DNA of 64,000 nucleotides from Collinsella sp. UBA6357 (GTDB lineage: Bacteria; Actinomycetota; Coriobacteriia; Coriobacteriales; Coriobacteriaceae). Made by a program: the position numbers and the translations under genes. The DNA is taken from positions 119,719 through 183,718 of the forward strand of contig DJRP01000032.1 of NCBI GenBank assembly GCA_002437815.1. The letters run 5' to 3'. This document shows, in pieces, positions 48,818 to 57,196 of the stretch; position 1 is the first letter of the stretch; every line of letters begins with the position of its first letter. The notes beneath the pieces are model-generated. The model worked only from the letters and a program-made list of their open reading frames with translations, ran no database searches and had not been told where the DNA came from.

Positions 48818-50089
48818 CTACGAGAGCTGAAGTTCAAAAGAGTCCTTGATTCTCGTTCCCATCTTTGCATTTGAATCCTGGGAATCAACCGTCGTGATCA
48901 GATAGTACTTTCCATTTTTCTTTTTAGGAACGCCCGTGATCGTGAGGGCGCACCCGTCCTCGACCGGCAGCGAAAACTCAAAGCCCTTTCCCCTGGTAAA
49001 GGTTCCCGTCACGTCCGTATACGTCTGATAGCTGTCGCCATCAGACTGGTCGACCGTCTTCTCGGCATCGTAGGTATCATGCGCGTGCAACGTGGCCGAT
49101 ATATCCGCTGTCGCCTGGCCCGAATCGTCAATGCTCTTGAAGTTAATCACCAAGTCGTTCTTGCTCGCACCGTAGCAGGTGTGACCCCAAGAGTTATCGG
49201 TGGATTTGAGCGCGCCGCGCCATGTGCCGGTAAAGGTCGTCGGCTTATCGATGTCAAGCTTAGACGTGTCACCGGCGCTTGCAGTGTTCGTCGAGGTCGA
49301 GCCTGATGTCGACGAATCCATGGAGCCGCTACCGTCCGCGGAATCATCGCTTTTGTTGCTCTTGTTGGCGGCTTTAAGCTCCGCCTTGGCGTCTTTGAGG
49401 TCAGACTTGGCCTGTTCGAGCTCGTCCTGCGTCTTTTTGAGCTTAGCGTCGGAGGACTTGATCTGCTTCTGCAGCTTTTGGACCATAGACGCATTCTGCG
49501 GATGGTCCTGCGCATAGGAGTAGGCAGCCCATCCGGTTCCGCAGCACAGGGCGCCAACGGCGATGATGCCAAGGGCGATGGCGGGAGCATACGATTTGCC
49601 CAAGCGCTTACGGGCCAACTTGTACTCAGCCTTTGCCGTTTTGAGGCTTTCGCGATCTTGCGCAAGCTGCTCCTCTTCGGTCAGGGGCGTCGTGTCGGCG
49701 TGGAACGCGGGCTCGGTCACCGCGTCTTCGATCGTGGTGCCAAAGCCGGACAGAGGATCGCTCTGCACGCGAGTGGTATCGGCCGCCGCTTCGTCCAAGG
49801 AGGAATCTGACGAGGATTCCGGCTGGTACGCATTGCTATCTGGAAGCTCCATCGTCTCCTCCGTAGCCGCCTCATCTTCCCGATACGAGTAGGAAGGACT
49901 CTGCGTTACTGTTTGGGGCGTAGTGTACGGATCCGCGCCATCGGTCGCAGATGCCGCCTCAGACTCCATGGGAGAATCGGAGTGATAATCAGGCCGGAAT
50001 GACGACGCGTCCGCCGTCACCGGAGATCCGCACTCAGGGCAAAAGGCTGCGTCATCGGGCAACGATGCTCCGCAAACGGGACATTCCAT
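48818..50089 (-). CDS. Zinc-ribbon, single-pass membrane protein with exterior coiled coil
   Basis: 423 residues. N-terminal ribbon CPVCGASLPDDAAFCPECG and an acidic linker of about 120 residues lead to one membrane helix near residue 170 (APAIALGIIAVGALCCGTGWAAY). Outside come a coiled coil (KLQKQIKSSDAKLKKTQDEL), a Ser/Thr spacer and a beta-rich C-terminal domain (FTGTWRGALKSTDNSWGH). The organisation parallels the 511-residue protein at 17054-18589. GAAGGG precedes the ATG. Driven by promoter J, divergent from the FHA-kinase pair. Function unknown. Confidence 0.8.
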   Translation of the reverse strand: MECPVCGASLPDDAAFCPECGSPVTADASSFRPDYHSDSPMESEAASATDGADPYTTPQTVTQSPSYSYREDEAATEETMELPDSNAYQPESSSDSSLDEAAADTTRVQSDPLSGFGTTIEDAVTEPAFHADTTPLTEEEQLAQDRESLKTAKAEYKLARKRLGKSYAPAIALGIIAVGALCCGTGWAAYSYAQDHPQNASMVQKLQKQIKSSDAKLKKTQDELEQAKSDLKDAKAELKAANKSNKSDDSADGSGSMDSSTSGSTSTNTASAGDTSKLDIDKPTTFTGTWRGALKSTDNSWGHTCYGASKNDLVINFKSIDDSGQATADISATLHAHDTYDAEKTVDQSDGDSYQTYTDVTGTFTRGKGFEFSLPVEDGCALTITGVPKKKNGKYYLITTVDSQDSNAKMGTRIKDSFELQLS

Positions 50090-50150
50090 GGTTCAAAACC
50101 CTTCTCGTGTTTCGGTCGTAACCGCTATGCGGTCGCTCTTTTCAACGTCC

Positions 50151-50186
50151 ATGATGTCCCACGATCCACGTAAAGCGTTGCGCAAC
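50151..50186 (-). promoter_or_regulatory. Island promoter J: GTTGCGCAAC box plus -10 CATCAT
   Basis: GTTGCGCAAC at 50177-50186; on the minus strand CATCAT begins 22 nt past the core. The rightward side has no hexamer at that spacing; a possible TACAAT for the FHA-kinase pair is at 50224-50229. Confidence 0.55.
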
Positions 50187-50277
50187 TTTTTTGATACCTC
50201 GATTCCGGCGAGCCCAAGATATATACAATGAAATCTCGAATTTGGTATTGCTGGGAAGGGCTGAAGGAAAAGCTACG

Positions 50278-51240
50278 ATGGCTACGGAAACACCGTGCTC
50301 GGTTCTCTATAACGACATCCGCTCGTTCGGGGGTCTCAAGCATCTCGAGATCGCCCGTATGCTCATCAACGGCAATTCGTATGCCGGCAGCGCGTTGCTC
50401 GAAAAATGCTCGACCAACCGGTCATACCTCACCCGCTACATCGTGCACCGGGAGCCCGACCAGTGCGCCCCTGGCATCTACAACGACTTCACCGTCACCT
50501 CGCTCAACCTTGCCGCGGCGATAGGAACCAAGCTCGGCGGGGGCGACAACGCCTATAAAGCGATCGCCGAACATTATCGCGGACCGGCGGCGCAAGAAAT
50601 GATGGGCATCCTAGCCGAGTACGGTCTCGACGACCGTCTCTATGCCAACGCCCTGGGACGCATCGACAGTTCAGACGATCACGGCATCCGAGAGAAGAGC
50701 ACGCTTTACCTCATGCTCTTTGTTGCGACGGGCGCTCTCGCCGACCCCGCACAGGGCGTCGCGACCGTCGAGAGGTACTGCGACAGCAAGATGGGCGGGC
50801 ACTTTGGCACCACCGAGACCACGGTGGGGCGCAGCTTTATGAGTAACCTCGAAGACCAGCGCACTACCGCCCCCAATCTCGGCCTGCTCAGAACACATGC
50901 CGGCAACAGCGTCGATATGCAGATCCACCCGCTCACGCGCGACCCGCGCGGCACGGTCATCGGCTCGCTTCCCAAGACGTCGCCCCGCATCACCGATGTC
51001 GGCGCGGATGCATCGCGCGAGCACCTGCGCATCTGGCTCGAGAATGGACATTGGTACGCCCAGGGCCTGGGATCGACCAACGGCACCGTGCTCGAGTCGG
51101 GCGCGGGCGAGGGCGACACCGTAATCGAACCGCCCCGCGACCAGCGTATACCCGGCAAAATCTATCCTCCGGTCGAGATCGCCAACAGCGACCGTCTCCA
51201 CCTGGGCCTTTACACCACATTCCTGGTTATCGTGGACTAA
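50278..51240 (+). CDS. FHA domain protein with novel N-terminal domain
   Basis: 320 residues. An N-terminal region of about 200 residues (MATETPCSVLYNDIRSFGGL; DDRLYANALGRID), helical and not recognised, precedes a C-terminal FHA domain. SREH (246-249) and GSTNGT (265-270) are the phosphothreonine-reading positions. The ATG at 50278 follows AAGGA; 29 codons of open frame before it overlap the promoter region. It lies 27 bp ahead of the receptor-like kinase and is probably its partner. Confidence 0.85.
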   Translation: MATETPCSVLYNDIRSFGGLKHLEIARMLINGNSYAGSALLEKCSTNRSYLTRYIVHREPDQCAPGIYNDFTVTSLNLAAAIGTKLGGGDNAYKAIAEHYRGPAAQEMMGILAEYGLDDRLYANALGRIDSSDDHGIREKSTLYLMLFVATGALADPAQGVATVERYCDSKMGGHFGTTETTVGRSFMSNLEDQRTTAPNLGLLRTHAGNSVDMQIHPLTRDPRGTVIGSLPKTSPRITDVGADASREHLRIWLENGHWYAQGLGSTNGTVLESGAGEGDTVIEPPRDQRIPGKIYPPVEIANSDRLHLGLYTTFLVIVD

Positions 51241-51267
51241 TATCGCTCAATCAGATTAAGGAACATC

Positions 51268-53352
51268 ATGGATACCGATGGCACCGCCCATAACGGCAAG
51301 TTCATTCGACTCGATTCGTTTGATACGGCCGCCGCGATCGACCCCAACGCCGAGGACGAAGCCAAGCGCCGGTTCATGACGCTCATAGTGCAAGCGGACC
51401 ATCGCGGCGCCGGCAACAACGGCCACGTGCTACGGGCAACCAACACGAGCGGCGAGATTTTTGCCATCAAGCTGCTTGCAGACAATACCCTGCTAACCGA
51501 CGTCACGCCCGAGCGCTCCGCCGAGCAATCGGCGCTGCACTTGGCAAACACCGCAGCGCTCTTTGAGGAATACCGCACGCTGTGCACTGTCTCGCACCTG
51601 CGGGGCTTCCCTCGCGTTTACGGCTATGGCTCCTGCGAGGACAACCCGCTCATCCTCATGGAATGGGTCGAAGGCGTCTCGCTCAAACAGGCGCTTCCCC
51701 TGCTCCCGCACGACCACGCAGGCGGGCTCACCACCAAGACCATCGCTTCGATTGGTCTGGCGGTACTCGGAACGCTGCTAAGGACAAAAGAACTCGTCAA
51801 CCCCATCGTGCATCGCGATCTCTCGCCCGCCAACATCATGTTTCGCACGGACAGCCGAGACCTCTCGCAGCAGATCGTCGAGCACTCCTTCGACCCCTGC
51901 CTTGTCGATATGGGCTCCGCGACATCCGTTCTCGACAACGCCGCCCTCACCAGACGCGCCGACATCTGGCGCTTCGCCACGCCCGCATACGCCGCGCCCG
52001 AGATGCTCACGCAGGACATCGACGGCATCGCCGCGCTTCGCCACTCGCCCGCCATCGACGTCTACGCGTTCTCGAGTATCCTGTACGAGCTCTACAGCGG
52101 GCGCAAACCGTTCGATGTCGAATCGACGGGCGCCGCAGCCATGGGCTCGTTCTACCTCATCAAAACCCAGACCAAGCCCGCGCCGCTCAAGCCGCGCTGC
52201 GACACGGATGAGCCGCTTATCCAGATAATCATGCAGGGCCTTTCGGTCGAGCAAGCCGACCGCCCATCTGAGCAGGAAATGTTCGACCTGCTTGCAGGGT
52301 ACACACCCGCCTCCGGGCTTCAAGACACCGTCGACGCCGGCAGCGAGGTGCCCGTCGATATCGATGCCGGCACGCACCTCAAGATCGACGTCGCGGCCGA
52401 ACGCGCTCAGGCGGTCCTCGATGCCGCACGGGCAAAATCGCTCTCCCGCCGAAGGTTCGTTATCGGGGGCGTCACCGCTCTGGTGGCAGGCGTTGCTGTC
52501 GCAGGCGTCGCAACCCATGGTTTTGGTATCCCCGAGTACCTGGACGGCATCCGTGGCAAACTCGGTGACTATACATGGGAACAGCTGCAGGACATCTCAC
52601 TCAAGATCAGAGACGCCTCGGATGATACCGAGGCGCGCGGGATCGCCATGAAGTACCATCTGCTCGACGAGAAGGGCCATATCCCCTATCCGTGCGTCAA
52701 ACAGGTGACGCTCGGTAATGGCATCACGGTGGGTGTGCAGCTCGTGGGCATCCGTCACGATGACCTTACCGACGGCACGGGCAAGGCCGGGCTTTCGTTT
52801 ATGTTCGATGCCGGTATCGCCGAACGCGACGCCAACGCCTCACCCACCACGCGCGGCTGGCGCGCATGCGACCTGCGCACATGGCTCGATCAAACCGGGC
52901 TCGATCTGCTGCCGGAAGACCTGCGCATACGCATCGCCCAGGTTGACAAGCTGTCCAACAACGTAGGCGCCGCGACCGATGCGTCCTGTCTGACCGCACT
53001 CGCAGCCTCGCTTTGGTTACCCTCGATGGCCGAGCTTGCGGGCAAGCAACCGCCCAAGACCTTCTCTGAGGAATTCCAGTGGCTCTCGCCCATCTATAGC
53101 GATGAGGGCAAGGAGTACCAGCTGTTCCGCGAACTGGAGATCACGCCGTATTCATCGAACGACAAGCTCGTCCGTCAATGGAAGGGCAAGGACACGTGCT
53201 GGTGGCAGCGCACGGTGAGCCCGGACAAGACAGCCGAAGAGGGAACGCTCTGTCTCAACCGCGTAGGCGCCAACGGCGACGTCTTCATGTTCTCGACGCC
53301 CGCCCACGACCCCGACAAGCGCACCTGCGTGATCCCGGGATTCTGCATCTAG
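51268..53352 (+). CDS. Receptor-like Ser/Thr kinase with exterior DUF6273-type domain
   Basis: 694 residues. The kinase domain (about 35-345) has Lys68, HRDLSPAN (182-189), DMG (214-216) and APEM. SLSRRRFVIGG leads into a membrane helix at about 397-417. The exterior part, about 275 residues, matches the secreted DUF6273-type proteins: YTWEQLQDIS, IRHDDLTDGTGKAGLSF, SLWLPSMAEL and a terminal PGFCI (PGFCL in the secreted ones). Ligand sensing outside and phosphorylation inside follow from the layout. AAGGAA precedes the ATG. It follows the FHA gene by 27 bp and closes the island. Confidence 0.88.
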   Translation: MDTDGTAHNGKFIRLDSFDTAAAIDPNAEDEAKRRFMTLIVQADHRGAGNNGHVLRATNTSGEIFAIKLLADNTLLTDVTPERSAEQSALHLANTAALFEEYRTLCTVSHLRGFPRVYGYGSCEDNPLILMEWVEGVSLKQALPLLPHDHAGGLTTKTIASIGLAVLGTLLRTKELVNPIVHRDLSPANIMFRTDSRDLSQQIVEHSFDPCLVDMGSATSVLDNAALTRRADIWRFATPAYAAPEMLTQDIDGIAALRHSPAIDVYAFSSILYELYSGRKPFDVESTGAAAMGSFYLIKTQTKPAPLKPRCDTDEPLIQIIMQGLSVEQADRPSEQEMFDLLAGYTPASGLQDTVDAGSEVPVDIDAGTHLKIDVAAERAQAVLDAARAKSLSRRRFVIGGVTALVAGVAVAGVATHGFGIPEYLDGIRGKLGDYTWEQLQDISLKIRDASDDTEARGIAMKYHLLDEKGHIPYPCVKQVTLGNGITVGVQLVGIRHDDLTDGTGKAGLSFMFDAGIAERDANASPTTRGWRACDLRTWLDQTGLDLLPEDLRIRIAQVDKLSNNVGAATDASCLTALAASLWLPSMAELAGKQPPKTFSEEFQWLSPIYSDEGKEYQLFRELEITPYSSNDKLVRQWKGKDTCWWQRTVSPDKTAEEGTLCLNRVGANGDVFMFSTPAHDPDKRTCVIPGFCI

Positions 53353-53475
53353 GGGCGCGGCGGCCCAGATACGCGGCCGATATTCGGAGCGGCTATCCAA
53401 TCTCATTTGTCATGCATATAGACGCTTGGGCGCTTCATTCTATGGAGCGCCCCTTAATCGTTTTGATTTCACTAG

Positions 53476-53492
53476 ATACCCCCAGGGGGTAT
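53476..53492 (+). promoter_or_regulatory. CsoR-type copper operator
   Basis: ATACCCCCAGGGGGTAT is a perfect palindrome of the kind bound by CsoR. TATAGT at 53498-53503 just after it is a possible -10, so bound repressor would block polymerase. It lies 52 bp before copA, and CsoR is encoded at the end of the operon. Confidence 0.75.
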
Positions 53493-53543
53493 GGGTGTAT
53501 AGTAACTATCGGCAAACTTCAAACCGAACAGAAAGGAGAAGCC

Positions 53544-55898
53544 ATGGCTCAAGATAAGTTCGACGTGGGCGGCATGACCTGCGCGGCGTGCCAGGCGCAT
53601 GTCGACCGCGCCGTGAGCAAACTCGATGGCGTGCAGTCTGTCGCCGTCAACCTGCTCGCCGGCTCCATGCTGGTCGACTACGACCCCGCGGCCGTCACGC
53701 CGCAGGACATCTGCACCGCCGTCGACCGTGCCGGCTACTCGGCGTCGCCCGTCGATGCGGCCTCCGGCAACACCGGCAGCGCGTCGCAGGCCAGGTCCGG
53801 CGCCGCCCATATGGAGTCGCCCACCAAAAAACTCGAGGCCGCAGCGGCCGCCATGCGCACCCGTCTTATCATCTCGATCGTCTTTCTTATCCCCCTCTTC
53901 TATATAGGCATGGGGCACATGCTGGGCTGGCCGCTGCCCGCGGTCTTTACCGATCACACGCACAGCATGACGCTCGCGTTGACCGAGCTCTGCCTGCTCA
54001 TCCCCATCGTCTATGTCAACGATGCCTACTTTATCAACGGCTTCAAGTCACTTGCGCATGGCGCCCCCACCATGGACGCGCTCATCGCCGTGGGCGCTTC
54101 CGCGTCGGTAGCCTGGTCGCTCTACGCCATGTTCGTCATGGCCGACCAACTGGCCGCCGGGCAGGTGCACGAGGCCATGATGACGGGCATGGACAACCTC
54201 TACTTCGAGAGCGCCGGCACCATCCTCGCGCTCGTCACCGTGGGCAAGTACCTCGAGACGCGCAGCAAGTCCAAGACCGGCGGCGCCATCGAAGCCCTGA
54301 TCGATCTGGCGCCCAAGACGGCCACCGTCGTTGCCGATGATGGCTCCGAGTCCACCGTCGACGTCGACGCCATCCTGCCCGGGCAGGTGCTGCGCGTGCG
54401 CCCTGGCGAGTCGATCCCCGTGGACGGCGTGGTGCTCGAGGGCGCCTCGGCCGTGGACGAGAGCGCGCTCACGGGCGAATCCATCCCCGTGGAAAAGGGC
54501 CCCGGTGCCACCGTCAGCGCGGCGACCGTCAACCGCACGGGTTCGTTCACCTTCCGCGCCACCCGCGTGGGTGCCGACACATCGCTCGCCAAGATCATTC
54601 AGCTGGTGGAGGATGCCAACGCCACCAAGGCGCCCATCGCCCGCTTGGCCGACAAGGTCGCCGGCGTGTTCGTGCCCGTGGTGTTCGCGATCTCGGCTGT
54701 GACCTTTGTTGCATGGCTGGTGCTCATCGGCAGCATCAACGAGGCGCTCACCTCCGCCGTGGCCGTGCTGGTGATCAGCTGCCCGTGCGCGCTGGGCCTG
54801 GCCACGCCCGTCGCCATCATGGTGGGCACCGGCAAGGGTGCCGAGATGGGCATTCTGTTCAAGAGTGCCGAGGCGCTGGAGAACCTGCGCGGCGTGAGCA
54901 CCGTGGTGCTCGACAAGACGGGTACCGTCACCAAGGGCACGCCCGCGGTGACCGATATCGTGGTGGCCAAGCGCGCTGACGGCAGCGCTGCCATGAGCGA
55001 GAAGGCACTGCTCAAGCTGGCCGCCGCCCTCGAGCGCCAAAGCGAGCACCCGCTGGCCGAGGCCATCATGGCGGAATGCAGCGAGCGCGGCATCGTCGCA
55101 CGCACCGTCGAGGACTTTAAAGCCGTTCCCGGTCGCGGCGTCACGGCTCGCGAGGGCCAGAACTCCGTGGCAGCTGGCAACGCCATGCTCATGGCCGAAC
55201 TCGGGGTCCAGGTGCCTGCCGGCCTTGCCGATCGCTTTGCCACCGATGGCAAGACGCCAATGTTCTTTGCCAAGAACGGTGAGCTCATGGGTACGATCGC
55301 CGTGGCCGATGAGGTCAAGCAGACAAGCGCCGCTGCCATCGCCGCCTTGCGCAAGCTCGGCGTCGAGATCCGCATGCTCACCGGTGACAACCGCGTGACG
55401 GCCCAGGCCATCGCCCGCCAGGTGGGTCTTGAGCCGAACCAGGTCATCGCCGACGTCATGCCCGCCGACAAGGAGCGCCACGTACGCGAGCTGCAGCAAG
55501 GCGGCGGCAAGGTCGCCATGGTGGGCGACGGCATCAACGACTCCCCCGCCTTGGCGCGCGCCAACGTGGGCCTTGCCATCGGGACCGGCGCCGACATCGC
55601 CAAGGAGGGCGCCGATGTGGTGCTCATGAAGAGCGACCTCATGGATGTCGCCCGCGCCATCGAGCTCAGCCGCGCGACGATCCGCAACATCAAGCAGGAT
55701 CTGTTCTGGGCGCTCTTCTATAACGGCATCGGCATTCCGCTGGCCGCCGGCGTGTTCTTTCCGCTCACCGGCTGGCAGCTCTCGCCCATGTTCGGTGCCG
55801 CCGCCATGAGCCTGTCGAGTGTGTGCGTGGTGAGCAACGCGCTGCGGCTGCGAACATTTCGTCCCAAAGTGGCGGCGCAGGCCGCCGTGGCAAAATAG
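53544..55898 (+). CDS. copA: Copper-exporting P1B-type ATPase
   Basis: A 784-residue heavy-metal ATPase exporting Cu(I) across the membrane. The N-terminal HMA domain has GGMTCAACQ (C13, C16); eight membrane helices follow, with the metal site CPCALGLATP (about 413-415), TGES, the phosphorylation site DKTGT (near 456), the HP dipeptide in SEHPLAE and GDGIND. It looks complete. GGAGAAGCC precedes the ATG; the frame is open upstream only by chance. First gene of copA-copZ-csoR behind the CsoR-type palindrome. Confidence 0.94.
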   Translation: MAQDKFDVGGMTCAACQAHVDRAVSKLDGVQSVAVNLLAGSMLVDYDPAAVTPQDICTAVDRAGYSASPVDAASGNTGSASQARSGAAHMESPTKKLEAAAAAMRTRLIISIVFLIPLFYIGMGHMLGWPLPAVFTDHTHSMTLALTELCLLIPIVYVNDAYFINGFKSLAHGAPTMDALIAVGASASVAWSLYAMFVMADQLAAGQVHEAMMTGMDNLYFESAGTILALVTVGKYLETRSKSKTGGAIEALIDLAPKTATVVADDGSESTVDVDAILPGQVLRVRPGESIPVDGVVLEGASAVDESALTGESIPVEKGPGATVSAATVNRTGSFTFRATRVGADTSLAKIIQLVEDANATKAPIARLADKVAGVFVPVVFAISAVTFVAWLVLIGSINEALTSAVAVLVISCPCALGLATPVAIMVGTGKGAEMGILFKSAEALENLRGVSTVVLDKTGTVTKGTPAVTDIVVAKRADGSAAMSEKALLKLAAALERQSEHPLAEAIMAECSERGIVARTVEDFKAVPGRGVTAREGQNSVAAGNAMLMAELGVQVPAGLADRFATDGKTPMFFAKNGELMGTIAVADEVKQTSAAAIAALRKLGVEIRMLTGDNRVTAQAIARQVGLEPNQVIADVMPADKERHVRELQQGGGKVAMVGDGINDSPALARANVGLAIGTGADIAKEGADVVLMKSDLMDVARAIELSRATIRNIKQDLFWALFYNGIGIPLAAGVFFPLTGWQLSPMFGAAAMSLSSVCVVSNALRLRTFRPKVAAQAAVAK

Positions 55899-55931
55899 GT
55901 TTCTACAACTCCGAATCTAAGGGAGATCAAC

Positions 55932-56153
55932 ATGAACTACGTTATTAAGACCCAGGGCCTTATGTGCGGCCATTGCGACGCCACCGTCGAGACCGCCCTG
56001 CTCAACGTCGCCGGTGTAACCGATGCCGACGCCGATCACGAAACCCAGACCGTACAGGTAGAGTGTGAGGACTCCGTGACCCCCGAGCAGCTCTCCGAAG
56101 CCGTCGAGAACGCCGGCGAGAAGTTCCACGCCCTGTCCGTCGACGCCGCTTAG
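55932..56153 (+). CDS. copZ: CopZ-like heavy-metal-associated chaperone
   Basis: A 73-residue single HMA domain with GLMCGHCDATVE (CxxC) that shuttles Cu(I) to CopA. Length and fold are typical. GGGAG precedes the ATG, 34 bp after copA. Confidence 0.88.
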   Translation: MNYVIKTQGLMCGHCDATVETALLNVAGVTDADADHETQTVQVECEDSVTPEQLSEAVENAGEKFHALSVDAA

Positions 56154-56219
56154 CGGCAGCACCGCCTGTCTTTGCCGACAAGCAACGTTGTCCACCCCAA
56201 CAGAAACGAGGACCCCATC

Positions 56220-56492
56220 ATGATGGCAGACCACAAATCCGTGACCCGCATGCTCAAGACCGCGCGCGGACAGCTCGATGGCATCCTCAAGATGGTGGAC
56301 GAGGACCGCTACTGCATCGATATCTCCACGCAGCTCATGGCCACGCAGGCGCTCATCGCCCGCATCAACGCCGACGTTCTCAAGGCCCATATCGAGGGTT
56401 GCGTGACCTCGGCGATCGAATCGGGCGATGAGGAGCTCAAGGCAAAAAAGATCGCCGAGATAGAGCGCGTGGTGGACAAGCTCGCCAAGTAG
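56220..56492 (+). CDS. csoR: Copper-sensing repressor CsoR
   Basis: A 90-residue all-helical repressor. C32, H57 and C61 reproduce the Cys-His-Cys copper site, with the 25- and 4-residue spacings of M. tuberculosis CsoR. Apo-protein binds the palindrome before copA; copper releases it. The ATG at 56220 has GAGG eight bases upstream; the next codon is also ATG. Third gene of the operon, ended by a hairpin. Confidence 0.9.
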   Translation: MMADHKSVTRMLKTARGQLDGILKMVDEDRYCIDISTQLMATQALIARINADVLKAHIEGCVTSAIESGDEELKAKKIAEIERVVDKLAK

Positions 56493-56535
56493 AATCGCGA
56501 CGGCGCAACGGACCGCGGTATTACCAAAACACAGC

Positions 56536-56571
56536 AAAATGGCGCAGCGGACATGTTCCCTGCGCCATTTT
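56536..56571 (+). terminator. Terminator of the copper operon
   Basis: AAAATGGCGCAG and CTGCGCCATTTT are perfect 12-bp arms, 43 bases past the csoR stop. Confidence 0.9.
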
Positions 56572-56614
56572 GGGTATAGTAGCGACCATTGAACGCATCG
56601 AAAGGTATTGCAGC

Positions 56615-57100
56615 ATGGATAACTTCATGAAAGGCCGCTACGGCGCCGACGAACTCACCATCGTCATGGGGCTTGCGGGCCTCATCCTCGCCCTTATCGG
56701 CTCGCTCACCCACCAGCAGTGGCTCACCTGGGTCGCTATCTTTGTGATCGTGGTGGGCGTCTTGCGCGGTCTGTCCAAGAACACCGCCGCGCGTCAGGCC
56801 GAGAACGGCAAGTTTGTAAGCGCCACCGCCAAGGTGCCCGGCCTGGGCAAGTTCGTCGCCAGCCTGGGCGGCAACGGCTACAGCGCTGCCAGCGGCATGG
56901 GCGGCGCCGCCGGTGCCAAGGCCACCAAAGAGGACCTCGAACGCGCCAAGCGCACCGCCAAGAAGATGTGGAAGCAGCGCAAGACGACCGCTTTTCTCAA
57001 GTGCCCCAACTGCGGTCAGATGCTCTCGGTTCCCAAGGGCAAGGGCAAGATCCGCGTCACCTGCCCCAAATGCCACGCCAAGATGGAAACCCGCTCCTAA
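56615..57100 (+). CDS. Small membrane protein with C-terminal zinc ribbon
   Basis: 161 residues: two membrane helices (ELTIVMGLAGLILALIGSL; WLTWVAIFVIVVGVLRGL), a Gly/Ala-rich linker, a basic helix (KRTAKKMWKQRK) and a C-terminal ribbon (CPNCGQMLSVPKGKGKIRVTCPKC). The ATG at 56615 follows AAAGG. TATAGT at 56575 is a likely -10. Function unknown; not part of the copper operon. Confidence 0.82.
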   Translation: MDNFMKGRYGADELTIVMGLAGLILALIGSLTHQQWLTWVAIFVIVVGVLRGLSKNTAARQAENGKFVSATAKVPGLGKFVASLGGNGYSAASGMGGAAGAKATKEDLERAKRTAKKMWKQRKTTAFLKCPNCGQMLSVPKGKGKIRVTCPKCHAKMETRS

Positions 57101-57106
57101 CCAGCT

Positions 57107-57190
57107 GCCCCGCCTGCGATTGGGGACGTAGCAAAACGGCAGGTTCCGAAGAACCTGCCGTTTTGCTACGTCCCCAATCGCAGGCGGGGC
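57107..57190. repeat. Perfect 40-bp hairpin, dispersed element and bidirectional terminator
   Basis: 57107-57146 and 57151-57190 are exact reverse complements around a CGAA loop. The arms contain the TTGGGGACGTAGCAAAA core also found at 5636-5666. Followed by GCCTTTTTAT. It lies between two convergent genes. Confidence 0.9.
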
Positions 57191-57196
57191 GCCTTT

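Noticed and set aside
49658..49665. TTGCGCAA inside the zinc-ribbon coding sequence; similar cores at 37709-37716 and 55347-55354
   Set aside because: They lack the GTTGCGCAAC flanks and lie inside genes, so they are not counted as island promoter boxes.
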